DNA of 64,000 nt, taken from assembly GCA_012513435.1 (NCBI GenBank), contig JAAZCE010000039.1, positions 57,134-121,133 on the forward strand, in the 5' to 3' direction. The notes beneath the pieces were generated by a model. That model was not told the DNA's origin. It did no database searches and worked only from the letters and a program-made list of their open reading frames with translations. Source of the stretch: Clostridiales bacterium. GTDB taxonomy: Bacteria > Bacillota > Clostridia > Peptostreptococcales > Anaerovoracaceae. Shown piece after piece: positions 17,383 to 25,576 of this stretch. Each line of letters starts with the position of its first letter. Within the stretch, counting starts at the first letter, position 1. Position numbers and translations under genes: made by a program.

Positions 17383-18615
17383 TTACATAGCTGCCTTTAT
17401 TATGCCTGGCAATTTACTGCACTTTTCCTCAGATATGGAGGCTATGGAAACTCGGAGGCCCTTTGCAAGAGGCACGATAAAAAGCCCTTCCTTTTCCAGC
17501 TTAGCGCTTATCTTGTCTGGCTCATCACAAGGAATGGAGATGAAGAAGCCCGCATCAAAAGGAACTATCTTAAGGTTCACCTGGTCGGCAGCCTTAGTAA
17601 AGGCTCTGCCCCTCTTCAGCAGCATTTCTCTGTAATGCGCTCTTTCCCCGTTGACATCCCTAAGAAGCTTAGGATCCCCGTATATTCTGGACAGTATTAC
17701 CTGAGCCACCTTGGCGCTATTTGACCATGATCCTCTCGATGAATATTCGCACACCATCTTAAATTCATTGGCTATCTCCTGAGTTTTGGCGATGCATATC
17801 ATGGCCCCGCACCTTGTACCATAAAGGGTAAAGGTCTTGGAAAGGCTATAGGCCATAATAGAAATTACGTTTTCGGGGAGCCTCTCCAGTTTCGGTAAAA
17901 ACCTTCTGTATTCCTCTTCGTCTCCTGCAAAATCAATATAAGCCCCATCTATTACAAGGGCTATGGCCTTACCTGTCTCAGCAGCATCGCATATAACATC
18001 TATAACCTTATCCCAGTCCTCCAATGTAAGGGAATACCCCGTAGGATTATGAGCCGGCGTGTTCAATATGAGAACCAGGCTTTCCTGTAACTCAAGCAAA
18101 ATCCTGACCTTTTTCTCCAAAGAGTCTACGTTAAAGTCCCCATCCCCTGTGAAAAATTCAAAGGTATCGATGCTTCTTCCTATTTCACCTGCAATGGTAT
18201 TGTAGGGCGCCCAGTGCCAGTCCGATGTCAGCACCTTATCTCCGCCATTGGAATAATTGGAAATAACGTTTCTCAGGGAGCCTGTTCCGCCCGGTGTGGC
18301 GACAGCCTCTACATATCCCTTTGGCTGATTAGCTCCGAAAGCCGCCCTCTGAACAGCCTCCTTAAATGTAGCTATACCACCGATAGGCGCGTAATCCGCA
18401 TAATCTCTGGGGCTTAGGCCCTTAAACACTTTGTCCACAGACGATAAAACCACAAGATTGCCTTCATCGTCAAGCAGTGAACCTATGGTAGCGTTGATTA
18501 CCTTATCCGCTCCTTTTTCGGCTATCATAGCCTTTGCTCTGCTGTTTATTCCGAAAATCTTATCCTCGTGGGGAATACTCCTTCCGTTTCCCCGTGCCAA
18601 AATATATTCTGTCAC
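17383..18615 (-). CDS. Pyridoxal-phosphate aminotransferase, class I/II
   Basis: 410 aa, fold-type I. The PLP-binding lysine is in YSLSKTFTLYGTRCGAM; NTPAHNPTGYSLTLEDW carries the conserved Asn-Pro-Thr-Gly, and IDGAYIDFAG the Asp that holds the pyridine nitrogen. The region GGTGSLRNVISNY binds the cofactor phosphate. It resembles aspartate/aromatic aminotransferases, but the amino donor cannot be read from sequence. The GTG at 18615 is the start: GGAGG lies 6 nt ahead. It stands alone between a YdbC-like gene and a divergent spoIIQ-like gene. Confidence 0.88.
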   Translation of the reverse strand: MTEYILARGNGRSIPHEDKIFGINSRAKAMIAEKGADKVINATIGSLLDDEGNLVVLSSVDKVFKGLSPRDYADYAPIGGIATFKEAVQRAAFGANQPKGYVEAVATPGGTGSLRNVISNYSNGGDKVLTSDWHWAPYNTIAGEIGRSIDTFEFFTGDGDFNVDSLEKKVRILLELQESLVLILNTPAHNPTGYSLTLEDWDKVIDVICDAAETGKAIALVIDGAYIDFAGDEEEYRRFLPKLERLPENVISIMAYSLSKTFTLYGTRCGAMICIAKTQEIANEFKMVCEYSSRGSWSNSAKVAQVILSRIYGDPKLLRDVNGERAHYREMLLKRGRAFTKAADQVNLKIVPFDAGFFISIPCDEPDKISAKLEKEGLFIVPLAKGLRVSIASISEEKCSKLPGIIKAAM

Positions 18616-18743
18616 TTCTGTCCTCCTGATTTTTATTAAAACTTACACTAACAATACCACATATGTAAATTCAATTACAAGTAATTAGCAGTATGATTTT
18701 TATTTGAATTGTCGATAATAATTTTTAAGGAGGTGAAAAGCGT

Positions 18744-19385
18744 ATGAGACAAGCGAAAAAACAAAAGGACAAGACTGCAACAGCTCTCGTTCTCTGCTTT
18801 TGCATGATGGCCCTGATATCAGTATTCGCCGTAATGGCAGCTATAGATAAAGTACAGGACAATATGAAAAGCCAAAGAGCCGCGGATGTAGTTAAAAAAA
18901 AGGCCATTGAAGAAGAACCTAGCACAGCTAACGTGGTTGACAGTAGAAACAGCGATGGCTCGCAGCCTCAAACAGCTTCCAGATATATTCTTCCCGTTGA
19001 AGGCGAAATTATTATGGAGCATTCCGTGGATATGCCCATATATTGGAAAACACTTGACCAGTACATGACTCATAGCGGAATAGACATTGCTTCTCCCGTG
19101 AATACGGAGGTTAGGGCAATTGCCGGTGGAACTGTAACAAAAATCGAAGAAAACGACCGTTTCGGAACAGTCGTTGAAATAAATCACGGTGACGGGATAA
19201 TATCTGTTTATGGGAACCTTGCCAACGAAGGTCTTATAGAACTGGGTGAAATTATAGCTCAGGGAGATGCAGTGGGTCTTGTTGGGCAAAGCGCCATGTT
19301 TGAATTCAGCAGCCCGGACCATCTGCACTTTGAAATACTGCGTGACGGCGGGCCCGTAGACCCGCGGGATTATCTTCACTTTTAA
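18744..19385 (+). CDS. spoIIQ: M23 (LytM) family membrane protein, SpoIIQ-like
   Basis: 213 aa. One N-terminal membrane segment (about residues 12-33) is followed by a Glu/Lys linker and a LytM domain from about residue 80. The zinc ligands of active M23 peptidases are present: HSGIDI (H..D) and HLHFEI (HxH). The phrase YWKTLDQYMTHSGIDI resembles SpoIIQ proteins, which face the intermembrane space of the engulfed forespore and bind SpoIIIAH; clostridial SpoIIQ often keeps the zinc ligands, unlike Bacillus. AAGGAGGTG precedes the ATG. I saw no clear forespore sigma-factor promoter. The stop overlaps the trmB stop by 4 nt on the other strand. Confidence 0.65.
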   Translation: MRQAKKQKDKTATALVLCFCMMALISVFAVMAAIDKVQDNMKSQRAADVVKKKAIEEEPSTANVVDSRNSDGSQPQTASRYILPVEGEIIMEHSVDMPIYWKTLDQYMTHSGIDIASPVNTEVRAIAGGTVTKIEENDRFGTVVEINHGDGIISVYGNLANEGLIELGEIIAQGDAVGLVGQSAMFEFSSPDHLHFEILRDGGPVDPRDYLHF

Positions 19386-20029
19386 AATACGAGCTTGACA
19401 TAATTAATATTTTTGCCGGAAGATTTAAATTTTTCTTCGTATTCCGTCATGGTGTCCTTGGATGTGAACTGGCTGGCGTGAAGGTCTCGCGTTTGCTCGG
19501 CTATTTCGTATCCAAGGGCATGTATTTCTTCAAGTGTAAAGTCGTAAAGGTCGTCGTTGTCAGTCTTTATCTCTATAAACCCTCCAGGCTTCAAAGCCTT
19601 TTTGTAAGCTGTAAGACGGTCCCTGTGGGTCAGTCTTCTTTTTTTATGCCGGGACTTTGGCCAAGGGTCGCTGAAATTTAGATAAATCCCTGACAGCCGG
19701 TTTTCGTAAAAAAAATCACCCATATGATTTATAAAGGCAAGGACAAAGCGCAGGTTGCCAATCCCCTGACCCGCCTCATCTCTTTGGCGAAGCTTTTCCA
19801 GCCCTCGAAGAATAACCGTTTCCTGCCCCTCTACCGCTATATAGCAGTTCTGTGGGTTTTCTTCAGCCTTCTTGATTATAAAATTCCCCTTGCCGCAGCC
19901 TATTTCAAGGTAGAGATCATTACCGCTCCCAAATGTCTCTTCCCACGCCTGCGGGGTTGGCGCAAGTTCCATGTATTCACTGCATCCCTGCAGTCTCTGC
20001 TGTAAGTCTCTGGCTTTTCTCTGCCTCAT
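19382..20029 (-). CDS. trmB: tRNA (guanine-N7-)-methyltransferase
   Basis: 215 aa SAM-dependent enzyme making m7G46 in tRNA. The SAM motif is LEIGCGKGNFI; the family signature LNFSDPWPKSRHKKRRLTH is intact, and TDNDDLYDFT follows. The ATG at 20029 overlaps the ecfT stop (ATGA), so it is coupled to the ECF operon; the frame is open further upstream inside ecfT, but that is a shadow. Last gene of the aroD-ecfA1-ecfA2-ecfT-trmB run. Confidence 0.94.
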   Translation of the reverse strand: MRQRKARDLQQRLQGCSEYMELAPTPQAWEETFGSGNDLYLEIGCGKGNFIIKKAEENPQNCYIAVEGQETVILRGLEKLRQRDEAGQGIGNLRFVLAFINHMGDFFYENRLSGIYLNFSDPWPKSRHKKRRLTHRDRLTAYKKALKPGGFIEIKTDNDDLYDFTLEEIHALGYEIAEQTRDLHASQFTSKDTMTEYEEKFKSSGKNINYVKLVF

Positions 20030-20841
20030 ATGATAACTCCGTTGAGGAATATTCTTTCCAATATTATCAATGCTATAAATCCTATGAAAATAAGGCTTGC
20101 TGCCAAATCTCTGGAGTGAAACCTCATAACATTCATTCTGGTTCTCTTGATGTTGCCTCCATAGCATCTGGATTCCATTGCCATCGCCAAATCCTGAGCT
20201 ATTCTGAAGGCGCTGATAAACAGCGGCACCAGTATAGGAATGAGAGCCTTCGCTCTTCTTATAATGTTTCCGCTCTCAAAGTCGGCTCCGCGAGCCTGCT
20301 GAGCCTTCATTATCTTATCGGTTTCCTCAAGCAATGTAGGTATGAATCTGAGGGCAATGGTCATCATCATTGCCAGCTCGTGAGCCGGAAGCCCTATTTT
20401 TTTAAAGGGCGAAAGCAGAGCCTCTATGCCGTCTGTCAGGCTTATAGGCCTGGTGGTCAGCGTCAGCAGAGAAGATCCTATAATAAGCAGTACCAATCTG
20501 ATGCCCATGAATACAGCCGTCCGCAATCCTTCTCTTGTTATTTCCAGAAATCCTATAGAAACCAGCACTTCACCTTTTATCATGAACATATTTATTGTGA
20601 AGGTCAAAGCTATTATGATAAACACAGGTTTAAGCCCATTCAATATAAAGCCAAGGGGAACTCGGGAGACAGCGATTACCACAGCAAGACCTAAAAAAGC
20701 AATGATAAATCCAATAAAATCACCTACCACAAAGAGCGCCACTATATATAATATGGTAGCCATTATCTTTATCCTCGGGTCCAGTCTGTGTATCCATGAA
20801 TTACCCGGATAAAATTGTCCCAGAGTGATATCTCTTATCAT
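20026..20841 (-). CDS. ecfT: ECF transporter T component
   Basis: 271 aa integral membrane coupling subunit (CbiQ/EcfT family) with about five hydrophobic segments. The two cytoplasmic coupling-helix motifs appear as QQARGADF and ESRCYGG (Ala-Arg-Gly type), which dock into the EcfA ATPases. It begins 4 nt inside the end of ecfA2. Because no S component is in this operon, it presumably serves several S proteins (group II ECF module). Confidence 0.93.
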   Translation of the reverse strand: MIRDITLGQFYPGNSWIHRLDPRIKIMATILYIVALFVVGDFIGFIIAFLGLAVVIAVSRVPLGFILNGLKPVFIIIALTFTINMFMIKGEVLVSIGFLEITREGLRTAVFMGIRLVLLIIGSSLLTLTTRPISLTDGIEALLSPFKKIGLPAHELAMMMTIALRFIPTLLEETDKIMKAQQARGADFESGNIIRRAKALIPILVPLFISAFRIAQDLAMAMESRCYGGNIKRTRMNVMRFHSRDLAASLIFIGFIALIILERIFLNGVII

Positions 20842-21701
20842 TTTTTCGTCCTTTTTCTCATGGCTGCTTCTATCCCTTCAGCAGCTTCATCTATCGTCAG
20901 GCAGTGACCCTCTATATCCATTCCCGCCTTTCTCAAACGTGAAACTATCTCCCTTGAATCAGGAAGGGCAAGTCCCATTGCCTTAAGCTCTTCTTCGCGA
21001 GAAAACACTTCCGCCGGCGTTCCATCCATAACAATATGCCCGTGGTCTATTACTAGCACCTTATCCGATATCTTAGCTATATCGTTCATGTTGTGGGAAA
21101 CGAGAATGGTGATATTGTTTTCCTTACTGTGGATTTCTCTCACCATCTGCAAAATATCACTGTGAGCCTTAGGGTTCAATCCCGCCGTCGGCTCATCGAG
21201 AATCAGCACTTCCGGTTTCATAGCTATTACTCCTGCTATTGCTACTCTTCTCTTCTGTCCTCCCGATAAATCGAAGGGTGAACTGTTCTTCACATGATCG
21301 TAATCAAGACCCACAAGCTTGATGGCCTCCCGAACCCTTCCGTCAGTTTCCTCCTCGGACAATCCAAGATTAGCAGGACCGTAGGCCACATCCTTGGCCA
21401 CTGTCTCTTCAAAGAGCTGGTACTCAGGATACTGAAAGACCAAACCTACTTTGCACCTGATATCTCTCAAGGTGACGCCAGAGGATGTAATATCCGTCCC
21501 GTCTACGATTATCTGTCCCGATTTTGGCTTGAGCAATCCGTTAAGATGCTGCAGCAGCGTGGATTTACCTGAGCCTGTATGGCCTATTATCCCCACCATC
21601 TGTCCATCCGCTGCACAAAAGCTCACGTCATCTAAGGCAACGGACTCATGAGGCAAACCTTCGCTGTATACATGCGTTATATTCTTCACTTCTATTGACA
21701 T
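20838..21701 (-). CDS. ecfA2: ECF transporter ATPase A2
   Basis: 287 aa ABC ATPase. Walker [11 protein letters not shown]-loop in [15 protein letters not shown], signature LSGGQKRR, Walker [12 protein letters not shown], and the switch His in LVSHNMNDI are all present. With EcfA1 it forms the heterodimeric motor for vitamin/metal uptake. It starts 10 nt inside the end of ecfA1 and overlaps ecfT by 4 nt, a tight translationally coupled cluster. Confidence 0.94.
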   Translation of the reverse strand: MSIEVKNITHVYSEGLPHESVALDDVSFCAADGQMVGIIGHTGSGKSTLLQHLNGLLKPKSGQIIVDGTDITSSGVTLRDIRCKVGLVFQYPEYQLFEETVAKDVAYGPANLGLSEEETDGRVREAIKLVGLDYDHVKNSSPFDLSGGQKRRVAIAGVIAMKPEVLILDEPTAGLNPKAHSDILQMVREIHSKENNITILVSHNMNDIAKISDKVLVIDHGHIVMDGTPAEVFSREEELKAMGLALPDSREIVSRLRKAGMDIEGHCLTIDEAAEGIEAAMRKRTKK

Positions 21702-22525
21702 AAGAACCTCACCATATCATTCTCCGTCAAAATATCCTCCGGTATGTGGAGTCCTTTTCCTCTCAGCTTCATGGCAAGCTCAACGGCAGCTGGAACGTCC
21801 AGACAAAGCTCCTTAAGCTCTCTGCCCCTTTTGAAAATTTCCTCAGGCGTTCCCTCCATTTTGATTTTGCCTTTATCCATTACCATTATCTTATCCGCCT
21901 GAGCTGCTTCCTCCATAAAATGAGTAATAAGTATGACGGTTATTCCCTTACTGTTAAGTTTTTTTATTGCGGAAAGCACTTCCCCACGTCCTCTGGGGTC
22001 CAGCATGGCCGTAGGCTCATCAAAGACTATACAGTCAGGCTCCATGGCAACGGCTCCGGCAATGGCTATCCTCTGCTTCTGACCTCCCGAAAGGAGATGA
22101 GGCGCTTTTTTTCTGTACTGGTACATCTCAACGCCTCTCAGAGCATCGTCCACTCGTTCCCTTATCTCCGCTGAATCTATTCCCAGGTTTTCCGGACCAA
22201 AGGCAACATCGTCCTCCACTATTGAAGAGACTATCTGATTATCGGGATTCTGGAATACCATTGCAACACGACTGCGCACCTCCCATATATTCTCAGGCAG
22301 AGCTACGTCAAGCCCATCGACGGAGAGCTTCCCCGATGTAGGAGTCAGCAGACCGTTAATATTCTTTGCAAGGGTGGATTTCCCCGAACCATTTTGTCCA
22401 ATAATAGCCGTGAAGCTTCCCTTTTTTACATCAAAACTTATATCGTCGATGGCACGGACGGCTTGCCCTTCCTCGCCCTTGATATAATCAAATACCAGAT
22501 TTTTCACCTTTATGAAATCTGTCAT
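21692..22525 (-). CDS. ecfA1: ECF transporter ATPase A1
   Basis: 277 aa ABC ATPase paralogue. Walker [10 protein letters not shown], signature LLSGGQKQR, Walker [12 protein letters not shown] and the switch His [10 protein letters not shown] are seen. [21 protein letters not shown] is the typical EcfA1 Q-loop region. The ATG abuts the aroD stop by one base. In many Firmicutes this trio sits after rplQ; here it follows aroD. Confidence 0.94.
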   Translation of the reverse strand: MTDFIKVKNLVFDYIKGEEGQAVRAIDDISFDVKKGSFTAIIGQNGSGKSTLAKNINGLLTPTSGKLSVDGLDVALPENIWEVRSRVAMVFQNPDNQIVSSIVEDDVAFGPENLGIDSAEIRERVDDALRGVEMYQYRKKAPHLLSGGQKQRIAIAGAVAMEPDCIVFDEPTAMLDPRGRGEVLSAIKKLNSKGITVILITHFMEEAAQADKIMVMDKGKIKMEGTPEEIFKRGRELKELCLDVPAAVELAMKLRGKGLHIPEDILTENDMVRFLCQ

Positions 22526-23337
22526 TAAGCCTTCTCCTCACCATAGTAATCATCCAGCCATTTCTTCAAGGTATGGGCATCCACCTGCCCCGGTGCAGAC
22601 TGATGCTTACCAGAAGCAAAGGTCATACATGATCCGTATCTTCCCGCCGCCACTCTGGCTGTCTTGCCCCACTCTCCCATAGCCAGCATGACCAGAGGTC
22701 CTATGTCATTCTGATTCAGGAAGGCTGTGGCCTTTAGTAAATTTTCTGCATCTGTCTTATTGTACGCCATAGCGGCGATTTTGTATATATCAGCTCCGGT
22801 GCGGCCCATAGCTTTAGCAAGATTGACTATTTCCACAGGCGTAGGCATGGAGTTAAAGTCGTGATATGAGAGAATTATCTTGCTTCCATAGGCATGTATT
22901 TCGTTTATCTGCTCTATAAGACTGGCTTCGTCGAGGGCGCCGTTTTCATCAAAAAGCTCTACATCTATAATATCCGCCAGTTTTGACTGTGCCACTAGAC
23001 TCCATATGCTGTTGTACTGCTCCTTGGTAATCTGGACTTCTCCCCCTTGTCCCTTTCTTCTCAAAGTGAAAATCACAGGCATGGAGCCTGCTATATAATT
23101 TATATCGTCTAGTATCTTCACAAGCTCAAAATATATTTCCTTTTCCTTGAGCTGCTCATCCAAATTTTCTTTAGCTGCCAAATAGTAGTCCGCACGCCAT
23201 TCTATAATATCACAGGGCAAAGTTTTGACCTTCTCACACTCTTCTACTATTTCATCAGGTACCGTTCCGACTATAGGTACAACTACCTTGGGTCTTCCCG
23301 GCTGTAAAACCATTTCTTTAACTTCTAACGTATCCAT
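22525..23337 (-). CDS. aroD: Type I 3-dehydroquinate dehydratase
   Basis: 270 aa shikimate-pathway enzyme converting 3-dehydroquinate to 3-dehydroshikimate through a Schiff base. Landmarks: [19 protein letters not shown], the His in [11 protein letters not shown], the Schiff-base Lys in [10 protein letters not shown], and the closing loop [12 protein letters not shown]. It is the first gene of the operon with the ECF module and trmB, a combination with no evident metabolic link. Other shikimate genes are not in the window. Confidence 0.94.
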   Translation of the reverse strand: MDTLEVKEMVLQPGRPKVVVPIVGTVPDEIVEECEKVKTLPCDIIEWRADYYLAAKENLDEQLKEKEIYFELVKILDDINYIAGSMPVIFTLRRKGQGGEVQITKEQYNSIWSLVAQSKLADIIDVELFDENGALDEASLIEQINEIHAYGSKIILSYHDFNSMPTPVEIVNLAKAMGRTGADIYKIAAMAYNKTDAENLLKATAFLNQNDIGPLVMLAMGEWGKTARVAAGRYGSCMTFASGKHQSAPGQVDAHTLKKWLDDYYGEEKA

Positions 23338-23423
23338 AGCAACATCCTTTCACCCTTCTTAAGGGCGACCTTTATTTTATCATTTTTGACAGTCTTTGAA
23401 AAGCCTAATATGGTGTATATATT

Positions 23424-23455
23424 TAAAAGACGAGAGGCCGAATTCAAGCCTCTCG
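23424..23455 (-). terminator. Intrinsic terminator of the ECF S-component gene
   Basis: CGAGAGGC/GCCTCTCG stem (8 bp, 23431-23455) followed on the minus strand by TCTTTT. It lies between the S-component stop and aroD, so the S gene is transcribed alone. Confidence 0.82.
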
Positions 23456-23512
23456 TATACTGCTATTTTATTATAATACTCTATTGTGAAGGTTTGTTGT
23501 AAAATCTGTTTT

Positions 23513-24076
23513 TTAACTCTGCATCTGAGTTTTGAGCCTGTACGTGAAATATGACTTGGCCGGTGTCTTGCAAAGTGCTGTGGCTATAACCGTGGCTATG
23601 ACCATGCCTACCACAAATTGTCCAATGTTCCAAGGTATCCCCATCAAAGGAACGATCCAGTTGCCGTACATTATACCTTCCGCTGCATAATAGGCCGCTG
23701 TCATAAACACTCCCGATATTATGATTCCCACGATTTCTCCGAAGAGGAACTTACCCTTGCTCAAATTCTCGTTTTTAGAAACCGCCATTATAACCACTCC
23801 CATTATTATAGCCATTATTCCCTTGATGCCGAAGGTCCAAGGCGCCCACATGGCAAATCCTCCTATCAAATCTCCCAATGCTCCTCCGAGAGCGGCGGCC
23901 AATGCACCGTATTTCCAGCCGAGTATGAGAACCGAAAGGAATATCATAGCATCGCCCATATGCACGTAACCTTGAGTGAATGGGATAGGTATTCTTATGA
24001 ATAATATAGATACCATTATTAGACACATCATTAGTGCCGTTAAAACTATTTTAAATGTGTTGGATTTTGTTTCCAT
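23513..24076 (-). CDS. ECF transporter S component, possibly vitamin B6 (PdxU2-like)
   Basis: 187 aa, about six membrane helices. IPIPFTQGYVHMGDAMIFLS and WKYGALAAALGGALGDLIGG with WAPWTFGIKG match the ECF-type riboflavin/pyridoxine S-component family (Pfam PF07155-like). The substrate is not directly readable. Its divergent neighbour is a MocR/PdxR-type regulator, and such pairs usually concern vitamin B6, so pyridoxine is the best inference. It lacks its own ATPases and would use EcfA1-A2-T nearby. The ATG at 24076 has AAGAGG 7 nt upstream. Confidence 0.82.
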   Translation of the reverse strand: METKSNTFKIVLTALMMCLIMVSILFIRIPIPFTQGYVHMGDAMIFLSVLILGWKYGALAAALGGALGDLIGGFAMWAPWTFGIKGIMAIIMGVVIMAVSKNENLSKGKFLFGEIVGIIISGVFMTAAYYAAEGIMYGNWIVPLMGIPWNIGQFVVGMVIATVIATALCKTPAKSYFTYRLKTQMQS

Positions 24077-24190
24077 AATAAAACCTCTTTTCAAAGTTAT
24101 CTGTTTGCTTTATACTATAATACAGTAAGATTGTATATGTTTAAATAGACAAAAATAATTATTTTTATAATAACAGTTAGGAGAAATCTT
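24077..24190. promoter_or_regulatory. Divergent control region between the S component and the MocR regulator
   Basis: Very AT-rich. It contains a perfect palindrome AAAAATAATTATTTTT and the paired sequences ACTATAATAC and TTGTATAT that could serve as MocR direct-repeat half sites or as -10 elements. No 17-nt-spaced promoter pair stands out on either strand, so exact start points are not assigned. Confidence 0.4.
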
Positions 24191-25576
24191 ATGAAAGCCA
24201 TACTACCTGTACTGGACGGAAACAAAAAAAGGCCTTACTATTTGCAGCTTTACGACTATATAAAGAACGCTATAATCAAGGGCGAAATTGGAGAAAAAGA
24301 AAAACTGCCATCTCTTAGAAACCTTGCAAAATCAACAGGACTAAGTATTACGACCGTAGAGCAGGCTTACAACCAGCTTCTCGTAGAGGGCTACATCAAC
24401 AGCAAGGCTCAGTCAGGCTACTATGTGAATCGAGTCTTCTCCCACGCCGCCCAAACTGTACACACCAATATAGAGCTTTTTTCTCCTCAAGTGTTTTCGG
24501 GCAGCGACTCCGTGCTTTCTGCTCCTCCCTCACTCTGCTTCGACCCGGAATGTTTTGACTTCAACAGGTGGAAGAAGTGCATGAACAAAATAATGACAGA
24601 ATTCCCCGAAGCGCTGTTCTTTGAGAGCGACCCTCAAGGGGAAGCTGCCCTGAGAATAGAGATAGCCAAATACCTTTATATGTCGAGAGGTGTTTCCTGC
24701 AGCCCTGATCAGATTATTATAGGCGCAGGCACGCAGCAGATAACAAACCAACTTGCCACCATACTGAGCAGGCTTTTCATAGCCCATGTATCCCTGGAAA
24801 GTCCCGGCTACCTGCCTGTAAGGAATATTTTCAGAGACAGAGGTTTTGCAATAACTGCCATAGAGGTAACCGACAACGGTCTTGTTCTTGAAAAGCTTCC
24901 TACTAACATACAGACCGCCGTCTACGTGACCCCCTCCAATCATGTGTTCACGGGAAGCGTAATGCCTATCGGAAGAAGGTACGAACTTCTTAACTGGGCA
25001 GCATCCAACGACAGCTATATTATTGAGGACGACTACGACAGCGAACTTCGTTATTTCGGCAAGCCTATACCTGCCCTCAAAAGCCTTAAGGACAGCCAGC
25101 GCGTTATATATCTGGGTTCTTTTTCCAGCACCCTTTTTGCGGCGGTAAAAATAAGTTATATGGTTCTTCCAAAGAAAATGGCCGACTTGTTTTCGTCTAT
25201 GGCCGGTGACTATTCTCAGACGTGTTCAAAGCTGGAACAGCTTACTTTGGCTATGTTCATGGAAACCGGAAATTATCAGACTCATATAAAGAAGGTGCGG
25301 AAGCTCTACTCCCAAAAGCTGAACTGCCTTATAGATGTGCTTTCAAAGCAGATGGATGGCTTCGTTGAAATGAAAAACACATCCTCCGGTATAAACGTTA
25401 TCCTCAAGGTGAACTCCCACAAGGAAAGCGGACAACTAAAAAGGGAAGCCGAATCTCTCGGCGTTCCCTTAAATGTTCTAAGCGATAACGATCTGCTCAT
25501 ACTGTACTACAATCAAATACCACTGTCGGATATTTCCTCCGTCCTGGAGGACCTTCTGGCCCTCTGGAGGAAGTAG
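24191..25576 (+). CDS. MocR/PdxR-like GntR-aminotransferase regulator lacking the PLP lysine
   Basis: 461 aa. Residues about 12-80 are a GntR winged helix (YYLQLYDYIKNAIIKGEIG, KLPSLRNLAKSTGLSITTVEQAYNQL). Residues about 110-455 are a fold-type I aminotransferase domain with TPSNHVFTG and IEDDYDSELRY. In related proteins the internal-aldimine lysine lies in FSKTL; here the codons read GSFSSTL, so Ser replaces Lys (about residue 317). It probably cannot form a Schiff base with PLP and may sense another ligand or bind PLP non-covalently. The last 64 bp overlap the yfhO-like gene tail-to-tail. It ends in TAG. Confidence 0.88.
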   Translation: MKAILPVLDGNKKRPYYLQLYDYIKNAIIKGEIGEKEKLPSLRNLAKSTGLSITTVEQAYNQLLVEGYINSKAQSGYYVNRVFSHAAQTVHTNIELFSPQVFSGSDSVLSAPPSLCFDPECFDFNRWKKCMNKIMTEFPEALFFESDPQGEAALRIEIAKYLYMSRGVSCSPDQIIIGAGTQQITNQLATILSRLFIAHVSLESPGYLPVRNIFRDRGFAITAIEVTDNGLVLEKLPTNIQTAVYVTPSNHVFTGSVMPIGRRYELLNWAASNDSYIIEDDYDSELRYFGKPIPALKSLKDSQRVIYLGSFSSTLFAAVKISYMVLPKKMADLFSSMAGDYSQTCSKLEQLTLAMFMETGNYQTHIKKVRKLYSQKLNCLIDVLSKQMDGFVEMKNTSSGINVILKVNSHKESGQLKREAESLGVPLNVLSDNDLLILYYNQIPLSDISSVLEDLLALWRK

